Part shown: positions 12,420 to 24,428 of the stretch, piece by piece
How the letters are laid out: every line of letters starts with the position of its first letter
Numbering within the stretch: position 1 is the stretch's first letter
Source: Symbiodinium natans
Lineage: Eukaryota > Sar > Dinophyceae > Suessiales > Symbiodiniaceae
DNA length: 64,000 bases
Reading direction: 5' to 3'
Assembly (NCBI GenBank): GCA_905221605.1
Contig: CAJNDS010000099.1
Location: 1-64,000, forward strand
Notes under the pieces: generated by a model
Database searches by the model: none
What the model was told of the DNA's origin: nothing
What the model saw: the letters and a program-made list of their open reading frames with translations, nothing else
Made by a program: the position numbers and the translations under genes

Positions 12420-13826
12420 GCATCCTGGAAAGTGCGTGTGGAGCATAGGCGTTCAGCGGACGCGTTGAAGTTTCTGTGGCATGGGTCACTGTTCTGGGAC
12501 TCACCGTAGCCCAGCGGCCCAGAACCCGAACTTTCCAAACAAGATTCTGGCTCGGTGTAGGGGCTGGTTCAAGGTTCAGGGCTTAGGATCTATGACTAAA
12601 GGATCTTGCTGAAGCTAGTACCGAAAAGCGCACCCTCACCCCTAAGCCTATAGTAACCAGCATCGGAACTCTGCTGAACGTGAGGGTTGCAGCGTCAGAG
12701 CCCGCTTGCGAAGCAACACGGAGCTAGCAAACATAGAAGGCGAGCTTCGTGGAAGCGTAGCTCAACAGTTTGGATCTAGGGTTGGTCTTGACAATGCCCT
12801 GCTGTGCAGCTCTTTTCTAAGGGCTGGGTTTTCAGGCGACGGGGTAGCAGGGTTCATAGCGACATGCGTAGACTTGCAGGTTGCGGTATTCGTGCACACA
12901 CACCTGTAAACCTAGCCCCAGTCGTTCAGGGTTTGGGGTTCGGACGTGGCCCCCACATTGTAAACCTTGCCCCCTACAGATTCAACCTCTAGATAAACTT
13001 CACACGTCGTTTACGCCAGGTTGGAGACACTCCTGAGCCAGATTTATCTGCATTCTGCTACAAGACCCGAACAAATTTGCAAAATAGATCAATACGCCGA
13101 TGCTGCCCTGGCCATTCCATGAACAACTTCTGAAGTTACCCTCATGAATTGCGAAATTCAATCCAAGGCTCCCGTCTCCCACTGGTTTTCCCAGCGGCCC
13201 ACACGGACATCACTGCCGGGCTTACAAGCCATGGCACTGGAGATGTGGCAATTTGAACTTGGGCCCCAAAGCTTGAGGGGCTTTAGGGTTCATGGATGTT
13301 GTTTTTGGGTTTCTGGGTGTCGTGGGTTTTTTTTTGGCTTAAGGTTCGTTGTGATGTTGCTTAAGGTTTGTTGTGACTTTGTGAACTTCCGCAATACCTC
13401 AGCAAGTCGAGATGAAGAGTAAACCCGACAATATGGGCTAGGCCCTACGAGGACATTCAGAATAAGAAGCGGTTCTGGACTACTTAGTATCCTTCAATGG
13501 TGCCGCGTGTGTTCCTGCAGAAGCGGCGCGGAATGCGTATCTCACAGGAGGATGATCGAAGTAAGCGAGAGCTGACCAAGTCACACAAGAGCTCATCAAA
13601 GCAAAACAGCTAGCCAAAGCATGCGCTAGCCGAACTACCTGCCGTTTCATGTGAACATATATGGGTTGTGAATATCTAGTCAGCTACCTGAGGAGCGAAA
13701 CAACACCGAGCCAGAGCGAATGCCTACCCTCTGCCGACTAAAGCCGCTCATGCGAAGCAAGTCCTGGAAGATTGTGAGCTGGGCTACAGTTGTTACCTCT
13801 CAGACCTTTTTCGAATTCTTGGACCA
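12420..13826. other. No identified gene, few telomeric repeats
   Basis: Leads up to the LINE endonuclease frame. It may contain the LINE 5' end; no ORF1-like frame was recognised. Confidence 0.45.
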
Positions 13827-16823
13827 ATGTTTCTAACCTCCGCCCCTGATCTCCCTTGTCTTGGAGCGCTGCAAACAGAGGCCAGTATCTTGCAGACCAA
13901 ATCACCGCATGTTTCCCCCCTGCCGGATAGGGCCAAGTCCCCCGCTGCCGCGGGCCGCGAGACCGGCCCACAGCTTCAGGTGCGCGTCGACGCACTCACG
14001 GCCAATGTTCTGTCTTTGAAGGACAGTTGTGGCCCCCCCGAAGGCCTTGCTGTTGTCGGCAAGCAAGCCTTACTCATGCAACAGCTGGCGGACAGAGGCG
14101 TGCTTTTCGCAGGACTCCAGGAAACTAGACTGCGGAACACCGAAGCTCGAGCAAACGCGCACTACTGGATTTTCCAGTCAACGTGCACGCCGGCAGGACA
14201 GTATGGTTGCGCCCTCTGGGCTAGCAGAGATGTTGCGTATGCCACGCGTGGCCAGCAGACACTGTGCCTGCAGCGTCATTACTTTACTACGCTGTCGTCC
14301 TCCCCGCGCCATCTTTGGATAACCGTGACAGCGCCGGGACTCAATCTGGCTATACTTGTGGCACATGCTCCTCACACAACCAGCCCCACTGACCTTGCGG
14401 CCGAGGCATTTTGGATGAGTCGTAGTCAGGAACGTCGTGCAATTCCCTCCCACTACGATTTGCTGATACTTGCAGATGCGAACGCGCATCTGGGATCCGT
14501 AGAGACCCCTCACGTTGGCGCGCTGGACGCGGAGGAGGAGAACCCTGCTGGAACAGCATGGCACAATTTCCTCTCCAGACATAACTTGTCGTTGCCGGCG
14601 ACTTTCGCCAACATACACTCAGGCGAGTCCTGGACATGGCGTTCGCCGTATGGAGTCAAACACAGACTCGACTATATAGCCGTGCCGTGTCACTGGTTCG
14701 CCACCGTCACTGCCAGCCGAGTCCTCTACGATTTCGAGCTTTTGCATCCTGTCGTGGACCACCAACCGGCATGGCTCAGCCTGGCCTTCCTGCGGAGGCC
14801 TGATGCCTCACCGTATGCTACCAGGCCGCCGGCGCGCAGACCGCCGCCCACCGCTACGGCTGAAGAATGGAATGCCTTTGCCACCTTACTCTCTGGGTAT
14901 GGCCAGTCGGCCACCTGGCTTGTGGAAGTTGATGCGCACGCGGCGCAGTGCACGACTGCCTTGTGCAATGCCTACGACACTGCTTTCGAGCCTTCTGAGC
15001 CTCAGCCACAGCGGCCATATCTTTCTGCCGACACCCACGCCCTGGTCAAGAGCCGTGCGACCTTGAGGGCAGACCTTCGCAGGGCCGAGATGGACCTTGA
15101 CAGAATCCACAAACTTGGAGCTTTTGCGGCCCTGTACCTGCACGCCCGCCAACTTCACTTAAGCCGGCAAACTGCTACCAGGCATGCCATCTGGGTGTTG
15201 AAGAGACGCGCGACTCTCTTTAGGGCCGTGTTCGAACTCAGAGCGGCAGCACGGCGCCTCCGGCTTGCTGTCAAACAGGACCGAGTTAACTACCTCAACA
15301 GCCTCGCCAATGATGCCAGCAAAGCGGATTTGCGTGCCTCACCCAAGCAGGCGCACGCTGCCCTTAAACGCGCTTTTCCGCAGCTTGCTGCGACAAGAAA
15401 GTCCAAGGGAGTGACGCCCCTACCTGCTGTTTTACAGCAGGATGGAACGCTGGCGACCGATTCTGTTGCAAGATGCGAGAGATGGAGGGAGCACTTTGGC
15501 CAGCTAGAGGCAGGCGACAAGATTTCGGCAGGACAGTTAGCCCACCAGTTGGCCTTGCAACAAACAAAAAATGCGGTGAGATTCGGCGTGGTGTTCGATG
15601 TGCGCACCTTGCCAACCCTGGCCGAGATCGAGACGATCATCTTGGGCCTCAAAACGGGCAAGGCTGCAGGCTCCAGCACTGTCTCGGCCGAGCTTCTGAG
15701 AGGCGCTACGCCACAGACTGCCAGACATCTGTATCCGTTATACCTCAAGGCGGCACTAGCGACCCGTGAACCTACGCCGTTTCGAGGCGGAGTTTTGTTT
15801 GCCTTGGCAAAAAAGGCTGGCGCCGCCCTTCAAGCTGCTGACTATCGATCCATACTTCTTGCCGACATTGAGGCAAAGGTCTTTCACCGATATCTGAGAG
15901 CCCGGCTCTTGTTGGCTTTAAGGGAGGTGGCGCACCCCCTGCAGGCTGGTGCGCTACCAGGGATAGGCACTGATGCGGTTGCTTGCGTAGCCAGATCCCT
16001 TTGGTCCACCATCTCTGCTTCCAGGCGCCCGGCCGCGCTCCTTTTCATCGATGTCAGAGCTGCCTTTTATTCCTTGGTGCGTGAAATCGTCGTGGGAAGT
16101 GAAGACGAGCAGACTGATGAGCTTTTGCTGCGGCTTTTCTGGAAGGTTGGCGTTCCCGCCCCTGCGTTGATCGAGCTTAAGGAGCAACTGCAACGCGTCT
16201 GTGTGCTTGCCACCACGTCACAGCCAGTTCATCTGACCAAGTTGACTGCTGACCTCACGCACGGTACCTTCTTTCGCGTGGACCCGTTGCCCCAGCTCAC
16301 TGCCACTTTCCGAGGCACGCAGCCAGGAAACCCAGCTGCAGACGTCCTATTTGGGCTGGGATTTGGAGCTTACCTTACCACGGCTGGCAAGCTTCTGGCT
16401 GACCAGGGTCTGGGCTTTCCGACCCCGGCCTTGCAGGGGCCCCCTCTTCTTGGAAACGAGCCCGCGGCACTTGATACTCCGTTTCTCACTTGGGCGGACG
16501 ATCTCCTTTATCCTTGCTCCCACAGCGACCCCAACTGCCTTATCAGTAATGTTGCCGCCACTGTGTCTACACTTGCGGACCACGCAGCTGGTTTTGGCAT
16601 GGAGTTCGGATACGGAGCTGCCAAGACGGCGGCGATGTTGTCTCTGCCTTGGCGCTACCAAGTTGCCTCACACCCCGCAGCCACTCCCGACGGACAAGCT
16701 CTTACGGCGCAAAGCTGTGCGGTAGGGTGCATTCAACTTCCGGTCGTCCAGGCATACAAACATCTTGGGGGAGTGGTTACCGCTGATAACCTTCTGATGC
16801 CAGAAGTGCAGCACCGAGCTGTT
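13827..16823 (+). mobile_element. LINE: AP endonuclease and reverse transcriptase
   Basis: An open frame of about 999 codons. The endonuclease part (residues about 50-320) shows NVLSL, LQETR, ADANAHLG, RLDYIA and VDHQP, the catalytic series of APE-type LINE nucleases. The reverse transcriptase shows LFIDVRAAFYS (motif A, residue about 740), RGTQPGNPAADV (motif B, about 830) and FLTWADDLL (motif C, about 889), then a KT motif D and an MPEVQHRAV thumb segment. The start Met is the first in frame, not proven. The frame continues sensibly only to 16,823; beyond it the sequence is inverted. No stops or frameshifts up to there, so the copy is young. Confidence 0.9.
16791..16806. repeat. Short palindrome near inversion junction
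   Basis: CTTCTG-ATGC-CAGAAG lies 18 bp from the left LINE inversion junction (16,823/16,824). It could promote strand switching; this is inference. Confidence 0.5.
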
Positions 16824-17568
16824 TGACGCGGTCGATGGAATGGAAGACCCGGAGACAGGCTTGACAGTACTCCCCGAACGCGAACATCCTTGAGGGGGCA
16901 AAGAGCTCATGCCGTCGAGCCTGGTGGACTGCAAGCTGTTGAAAGGACTGGAAGGAGGCAGCGCAGCAAAAGCAGGGATACGGTAGGTCCGCTGGTGCTG
17001 GGGGAGGCTGGCATGCTCGGCGGTCCGTCTGTTCCCTAAGCCTGTTGGTTGCGGCAGGCAACTGGGCAAGGAAAACCTTCGTGGCCTCACGACAGATGCG
17101 CATCCATGTCCCTGGGCTGGAACGTTCCAAGTGCAGCAAGCCCTGCAGGACCGTTCCTGCACCTTGCAGCTGGCAATGCCTTGGGACGAACTCCGACACC
17201 ACGGCATAGTCGTCAAGCACACAGGCCAACCAAGAAGTCCTGGGGAGCAGTTCGTACTCCAATTGAAGCCACCTCCAGGCCAAGGGGTTGGCCAGGAGCA
17301 CTAAACGCTTGAACAAGGAAGCCCTTGCAGCAGCAAGAGCCAGCCGAGGGGAAGTGGCAGCGGCCTGTTCCAGGACAGTATAGGCGTGAGGCAGGTGCTC
17401 ATCTGGGCTGGTGCGTTTCCAGAGGGCCCTCCACAGAAGAACATAAGTCCTGGCCCAAAAGCGTGCAGGCGGGCCCGACAGGAGGGGCAAGGCTCCGGCG
17501 CCCGTGGTGAACTTGGACAACACACATGAACGGAGCATAGTGGCCCTGCCTTTGGAGGCTTGCATACC
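16824..17568 (-). mobile_element. Inverted C-terminal segment of the same LINE
   Basis: The minus strand is open for about 247 codons. It reads a post-RT region (SCVLSKFTTGAGALPLL...), then a classical C2H2 finger (C-x2-C-x12-H-x4-H in CFCC...VHQARRH) and the first half of a second finger (CQACLRVF...). The end lies exactly against the thumb segment of the plus-strand part. It is what should follow residue about 999, turned round. Open in full, so the inversion is recent, or an assembly artefact. Confidence 0.85.
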
Positions 17569-17897
17569 TCATGCCGCCGGCCACACCGGCGCAAGTCAGA
17601 GACTTGGAAAAGGCAGACAGAAAAACTCGTCGCAAAGTGGCAGCAGGTCACTGGCAGTGGCACGCCCCGACTGAGCCTTGGACGCAAGCCCTTGGGCCGA
17701 GGCGGCCGACTTATGAGGAAGTGGTCCTCTCTGCAGGTGAGGACATCACCCTCCAACAGATGCAGCGACGGTATCAACCGTCGACGACAATTCTACTGTG
17801 GGTAGCGCAATATGTCCATGCAGGGGAAGGCGAGCCGAGACAGCTTCCGCCTGCGCTCTCGCTGTGGAGAGTGCCCCCTCTTCGTGCAGTCCCCTAA
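17569..17897 (+). mobile_element. LINE C-terminal end, plus strand again
   Basis: An open frame from LMPPATPAQVRDLEKADRKT to ...RVPPLRAVP. It resumes directly where the second zinc finger on the inverted block is cut, so the finger is severed by the inversion breakpoint. A (CAGAAA)n run at 18,002-18,025 may mark the LINE 3' tail. Confidence 0.7.
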
Positions 17898-18001
17898 CGC
17901 TCTGCTCTCCGCCCATTCCCACGACTTATCGTCGCTGCTTGTTTCATCTTTGAATTCAGCATGATTTTTGGGCAACGTCCCGTAGTTGGACTTTGACTGC
18001 C

Positions 18002-18025
18002 AAACAGAAACAGAAACAGAAACAG
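18002..18025 (+). repeat. (CAGAAA)n microsatellite, possible LINE 3' tail
   Basis: Four units of CAGAAA about 100 bp after the last LINE codon. Many LINEs end in short tandem repeats rather than poly-A. Confidence 0.45.
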
Positions 18026-18029
18026 GACC

Positions 18030-21000
18030 AATGTTTCCCAAATCAGGGACCTGAGGCAACGTGGACATTCTGGCAAGCGCATGTAGAAAGGCAAAAGCAT
18101 TAACCACTTCCCGCTCTCTGCTTCCAGGAGGGAGTGTTTGTCTTGGGCTGGAACTTAAAACGACAAGGGAACTAAATGTGCTCGAAGCCAGATCGAAAAG
18201 CAGCCTCAGGGTTCTGATCATTTAGGGCCTAAGAATTTAATGAGGTCTTTGTAAGCCCTTCTGCCCGCGCGCGTCAGATGGCTTCAGCTGTTTTGGCGTG
18301 GTCGACAACAGATGCGTGCGGAGGCCAAGCGTTATCCAATTCACCGGCCTGGCCACGGAATTCTCTTTGTTTGTCGGAAGATTTTCCAACTGTCTGAGCT
18401 GGCTTGTGAGGCGGCACTGACGGTTACTAACGGTTACCTTAATCAACGCAAGACCCTGAAACCAGAACACGCGGAGGTCTTGTGTTGCGACTGTAGAGAT
18501 CACGCAGGGTAGTGATCGTAAAGGCATTGACAACCTTCAACACCCTGAACCCTGAAAGCAAACCCCCCAACTGGAGCCCATACTCGACACCTTACACCCC
18601 CCTTCAACCCTAAACCCTAAACTCCCTATATTGAACTCTCCCAAAAACGCCCGAAGCACGCTGAGGCGACCGACCGCCCCGCGCAGGCCATAAGCCCATG
18701 GATGAGCTCCTAGAGGTCTTCCAGGGTTAAGGGTTTAGGGCTTCGAGGACCTCGGAGTGAAGGGAGGAGCGTCAGAACAATGAACGTGCCAGGGCTTTAA
18801 GGTTTAGGGCTCAGCGGGTTACTCTTCACTGGGCCTCATGAAAGGGGATGCTCGGGGTGGAGTGTGGGGGGATGCGATGGCAAACTCACAAAGGATGGGG
18901 TGCGTTTGGAGCAACCCGCGTGGACAAACCAATTGGTCAAGATCCATATAAGTCTCTTGAAATAAGCCTCAAGCCCTAAACCCTAAGGGCCTAACCCCCA
19001 AACACCAAACCCTAAACCCTGAAAACAGACCCAACAAACCCAGTAACTTCGCCGCCCTGTCTCCTCGGACGCCGGCGCCGCAGAAGCAGGTGCCTGGCTA
19101 AACTATAGACGCTAGACTCTATAGACCCCAAAACCCATTCGACAACCTGGGGGGTTGAGGGCGTGGGTCCCAGGCAACCCCAATGCCAACCCCTAAACCC
19201 TAAGCCCTAAGCCTATGAGGGGAGTGTAGGGCTCGGGGTGTTGACGGACTGTGGGTGCTCCAATTGTTGTGGAGAGTTTGGGAAGTTTAGGGCAGAACGG
19301 CGCACTTTGAAGGAGTGAGACGTGGATGCTCCCAAGTCCAACTGAAGGGAGGATGGACCAACAGGAGGGGGGCCTACTTAAATGAGACTGGGTGTTTTGG
19401 GAGGTCTGTATTGGCTATACAGAGTTATAAGGAATAGGATGCGCTTTGGGTAATTACTTCGCAGGTTCCTGTATGAGATCCTTCGACAACCCTAAGCGTG
19501 AACCGAGAGCCCCACGGCCTGACATCTACACGGCCTGAAATCAAGATTAGAACCCTAGAACCTGGAACCCCCAGAACCCTAAGCCTCATAATTTAAAACC
19601 CTAAACCAAGAACCCTGTTCAACCCAAAATATATAGCTATAAGACTTAGAGTTTACGGTTCCTTGGACCATGGGGAGCTGGACCACGGGGGGTTTGAGGG
19701 AAACAAGAGTCTAGCATGGCCCTTCGAAAGCCCTCTGAAGCATATTCCTAAACATGTGATCCTCTTAAAAAAACGGAAAACAAAAACATCATTTTACGCC
19801 GGGGAAAACCTTAAGCCAACCCCAAACGTGCCTTCGCTAGGGACGTGTGCATGGCCCTGGGCTTTGGAAACGGCAGGAGCGTAGGGCTTGCGTCGAGAGC
19901 TAGCTGTCTGTACAGGTTAGGCTTTGGGGCCTCGGGCTTAAACCCTACACTTTAAACCCCCCGTAGGCTTGAGGTTCAGAGTTCCAAGCTGGCCTTAAGC
20001 CCTAAACAGCTGGACCCCATAACGGGTTCTAAGCCACCCTGTAAGGCATAAATCCTCACTAAAACCCTAGAACCCTTCATTCAGACCGCCGTCAATTGGA
20101 TCACTGGCTTTGAGCAGTAGCCAGTAGCCTCTCGATGTTGCGTCTTCCCTTCCCAAAATAGGGCTTCCCTAGTTCATACCCTCTAAATACCCGTGTCTGT
20201 GTTACAAGACCCCCCCCCCTCCACCCACGAAGCGCCCCTCTCTCTGAATATATGAAGTAGGGTTTGCACTATTCGTATCCCCAAAAGGACACCCAATATA
20301 TATATATATATATATATATATGCTATACAAGACTCATAAAGAACACTTACCAATAACAATAAGATAGTCCCTGTTTCATGCAAATGTTCGGGCTGGACGC
20401 CCCAAACTCCACGTCGCCAACAACGTTGGCACTCACAACAGTAAGGGTCACAAGCAACACCTCAACACCAGTCTCGCCTGGACCTCCGTTTGCCTCAAAG
20501 GACTTTAGTGTGAGAGTGACATCATGGAGCTTGGCTTTGTGGGTGTAGGCTTTAGGGTTATAGGCTTGAAGTGGATCTGTGCAGCTGAGCATCGCGAACA
20601 AAGCAATGAAATCCTCGACGTCGTCGTCGTCCTCCTCCTCATCGCGCTTCAACCCCGATGTCGGCTGTCACAAGTCAGATGGTCCGCCCCTTCCCCCCCC
20701 CCCCTGCCCCCCCCAACACCCACCCCTCACCCAACCCCGTCCAGCATGTCCGCCCAGTTGCGAGCCGGTATGGGCAACGTCCTGGATCCTGAAGAGAGGC
20801 ACCCGTTATGGGAAGGGTCATGGCCGTGGGACATTGGGCTGCGTTCAGGGAACAGGCTTTTAGCGTTGGCCAAGGATTTTCAGGGTTTGCCAGGTCAGGT
20901 TGCGAAGATTTAGGTTGCAAGGGCTGAGCCAGAGCGGGGTTTAAGGTTTATAGGGTTTGTAGGGTTTCTAGGGTTTTTGGGTTTAAAGGGTTTAAAGGGT

Positions 21001-22480
21001 TTAGGAGCAACAGAAACAACACCTGAACCCCTGACACCCCCCCCCAAAAGTGAAAAAGACAAAAAACATACCAGAAGCCCCAAGGCTTGTATCCCTAGAG
21101 TCCCCCAAACCCCCCAAAACCCTCGTGTCTAAACTAAAATCCCTAAGCCCCAAATCTCTAAGCGCGAAACCCTAAAACCCTGAACCCTATCACATCAAAC
21201 TCGCCAATGACTCGCCGACACCCCCCACCCCCCTCTCCTCCAAAAAATGCACGAAACAACAACCCTATGAAAATGCCGTGTACCACAAAAAACACTTACA
21301 CACTTTCTAGAATCCCCACAACCCCTCATACACCACCTAAGACCTAAAACCCCAAAAAGCTCTAACTCAAACCCTTAGCCCCAAGAGCCACACCCCAGCA
21401 ATCAAAAAACAAAACTGAAGCCACCCAGCCTGAAAGATCGGCCTGAGGCACATCAGAAAATACCAAGAGGCCATCACATACGGTTTAATGTTATCCAGGT
21501 CTAGCATGTTTCCGCCTCAGGGGTTTGGGGCGCAGGGTTCGGGTCTTCGGGTTTAGGCGTATGGCGAGAATCAGTGGGGTATGTATATGTAGGTGTCCTC
21601 CCAAAGCTACATAACACAGTTCGCGCTCTAGGTCTGTAGGTAGGTTCTGTGGGCAGTAAAACTAAAGCCGCTACAGGGTAGAACTGCACATGCGCAACAA
21701 TTAGCGAATCATTGCTCAAGATTCACGATAAAGACCTGAAACTTGAATCCCAATACCGTGTGACGTGCATGCAGGCTAAATATGGAACCCTGGAAACCTA
21801 AATCCGAAAATTCAGTCGTGAAAGCCCGACACCCTAAATCCTTAACGGACCCTGGACCGGCTGTCAAATGGTCGCGTGGGTAGGGTTCGGACACCCCAAG
21901 CACTAAACCCTACACCCCCTAAGCCGCAGTAGAGCTGCCCCGCTGTCCACTCCCTTCTCCAGTAGCTTGTGGACGTCCTGCGGGGGTTAGGATTTAGGGT
22001 TTAGGGTCTAGGGTTTAGGGTTTCGGGTTTAGGCTTTAGGGTTTAGGGTTTCGGGTTTAGGGTTTAGAGAACTTACTGTCGGCGCTAGACCTTTCAGCGG
22101 TTATACTTTATAGCAACCTCACTCCCACATTTCCTGCTCACCAACAAACAGTAAGTAAACCCCTCTGCAAAATGTTCCATACTAGCTCCTCTTCAACCCA
22201 ATAAGGAAGAGATACAACAACACCCCCAAATGCCTACAGTAGGGATTAGGTTGCGGGTTACCCCCCCCAAACGGAACAGCCTGAGCTCATGACAGAAAAT
22301 CTTGGTCAAACCATCGAGATGGGAGTGCATATTTGTTCACTTCCTGTGGTATCTCCTCTTTTGTAGTTCTTTCTTTTGTTTTTGGTTTAGGGTTTAGGAT
22401 TTAGGGTTTTGGGTTTAGGGGGGAGGGGCCTACTTACATGTATCAGGGGCCGTGCTAGTACCAGTGACCCAAGGATCGAC
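18030..22480. other. Mostly non-coding with degenerate repeats
   Basis: Scattered CCCTAAA/TTTAGGG variants. Short minus frames at 20,395-20,530 (KLHDVTLTLKSFEANGGPGE...) look coding but have no partner. A word block at 18,845-18,970 recurs at 22,488-22,620. Confidence 0.45.
20245..20391. mobile_element. Foldback MITE family 2
   Basis: Left end TGAATATATGAAGTAGGGTT, right end ATAAGATAGTCCCTGTTTCATGC (its complement reads GCATGAAACAGGGAC...), interior CCCCAAAAGGACACCCAATA and a (TA)n tract, then ACACTTACCAATAACAATAAG. Confidence 0.6.
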
Positions 22481-22487
22481 CTCATGG

Positions 22488-22620
22488 AGGATGCTCCGGG
22501 TGGGTGCAGGGGCGGATGTGATGGCAAATTCACAACAGATGGGTTGCGTTTGGAGCAACTCCTGCGGATACACCAATTGGTCAAGGTCCACAAGTCTCTT
22601 GAAAGAAGCCTCAAACCCTG
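22488..22620 (-). other. Exon-like dispersed repeat
   Basis: The minus frame LDQLVYPQELLQTQPICCEF recurs at 18,845-18,970 as LDQLVCPRGLLQTHPILCEF. The frame is kept in both. Unknown gene or transposon. Confidence 0.4.
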
Positions 22621-22924
22621 AACCCGCCAAGAACCTTAACCCCCAAGCATACACCCCGCAACAAACCCAACAAAAGACCCTCAAAACTCTGTGAACACGC
22701 AACCATGCAAGCCCGAATGCAGGCCACTCCCCCAGGCTGCCAAGGAACCTCCTCGTCTTGCACCTGGGTTTAGGGCTCGGGGCTCAAGGCCAGGCTTCGA
22801 GCTTGAGGCGTGAATCTTATAGTGTTCAGGATGATGCTACCTCGGTGTTTCGCTTGTAGAACACCTGAGCCAGCTAACCCTTGAAGCCAGCACGCCTTCA
22901 CTGCCACTTTCAAGCGGTTAACAA

Positions 22925-22985
22925 TTCGCAAGTAAGACGGCTGTTGAAGGGCTTTCATACCGGGGGCAATCCAAGTCCCCCACGC
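22925..22985 (-). CDS. Exon-like island (AEREEILRQYLSRG)
   Basis: Acceptor GCTGAG|G, then AEREEILRQYLSRGVGDLDC in an open frame. Charged helix-like. Gene unknown. Confidence 0.35.
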
Positions 22986-23855
22986 CACGTGAAAGGTACT
23001 GGCGGAGGATTTCTTCCCGTTCTGCCTCAGCGCGAGCAGGACGAAGGCAACCCGCGTTACACGTGGGTTGGAACGCATCCCGAAACCCTAACAAGACCTG
23101 CAGGTCCTGAACCCTTTAAGAGGGCTAGCTCAACAAAGCCGAAACTTCGGAAACCAAACTTTGTGAACCCAAACCCAAAATAAAGCTCGTGAAAACGGTG
23201 CTGTTGCATACTTGGACGTCCCTAAACCCTAAACCCTACACCCGCAACTGAACCCCTCATGTAGGACAGCCCAAGTCCACGACCGTGGTGTACTCCAAGA
23301 CTGTGCTGCCGTCGGGCCGTACTGCGGGAATTTTGTGTCAGGATGTTCGAAGATTTACTTTGATATCTTCGTGGGGGCCGTCGCCCTAACATTAAATGAG
23401 GATTTGCAGGGGGTCCGCTGGGAGGGCGGGGGGGGGGGGGGGGGTTCTCAGGCGATTTAATAGGGGGGTGGTTTGGGAGGTGTGTTAACTTGTGAACTCT
23501 TGCGGACGCTCCCAGACCCCCAACACACAGACACACACGGACACACACAGACACACACAGACACACACAGACACATGCGTTGATGGACTCGATGGACCCA
23601 GAATAGGAAAACTTGGGTGTTTAAGTTTGGACCAAACCATATAGGCCCAAGCCCTATAAACACTGAACCAAAAGGGAACCCGTACCCGAATTGGAAGCAT
23701 GTAAACAACAGCCTCATCCTCGCCAGGAAACTTGGGTTGTTCCAGGATTTATTGAGATGAAGGGTGCACCAGAGCTAAACGTTCGGGTTTATCAAATGAA
23801 TCTGAGCATGAGTGCCCAGGTGTGCTTTCACTCAACCCACTCAGTACTGTGGTAT

Positions 23856-24428
23856 CCTGATTAGTGCGGGCCCCTTCTTTAATGAAAAGTTTTCAAAAAA
23901 ATTCAGGGGACAGATATTTGGCTACCCCCCCCCCCCACTATAATGAAAAGTTTCTCGGGCATGGGTTTCGGAAGAGAGAAGAAAAGAGAAGAAGATGAGG
24001 AAAGAAGAGAGCAAAAGAAGAGCAGCTTCAACTCTGAGTTTTGAGCTTTGAAGGGCCTCAACCCTCAGGCCTCAAGCTTCCCGGGTTCAGGGTCTACGGC
24101 CAGGCCAGAAAGCAAGGGTTCCTTATGACTTCCCTTATCTGAGGAGCCCTAGCCATCAAATTTTGAGGGGGTAGTCCACGAGCTGCCCCGAGCCTCATTA
24201 ATAAAAATTGATGCACCCCCACTATAATGTCAGGGTTTTGGGGGGGGAGGGGGGGGGTCGGGTAACTTGAGAAACCTAAGACGGAGAGGAAGAGGACAGG
24301 GAAGAGGAGCCAAGAGGAAATGAAGAGGAGCCGCGGGGGGGCCCGGGGCCGAAAATTAGTTTGGCGTCTCCGTTTTTTGTTACTATTGCGGGAGCGGAAT
24401 TAGTTTGGGGGGGCTCCCACACTAATCA
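23856..24428. mobile_element. Candidate TIR element in copy B only
   Basis: GATTAGTGCGGGCCCC at the left and GGGGGCTCCCACACTAATC at the right are inverted repeats. The block is missing from duplicate copy A. The interior is A/G-rich with repeated ATAATGAAAAGTTT. No coding frame recognised. Confidence 0.5.

Noticed and set aside
13827-16826. LINE frame as a host gene
   Set aside because: The AP-endonuclease plus RT motif series is diagnostic for a non-LTR retrotransposon.
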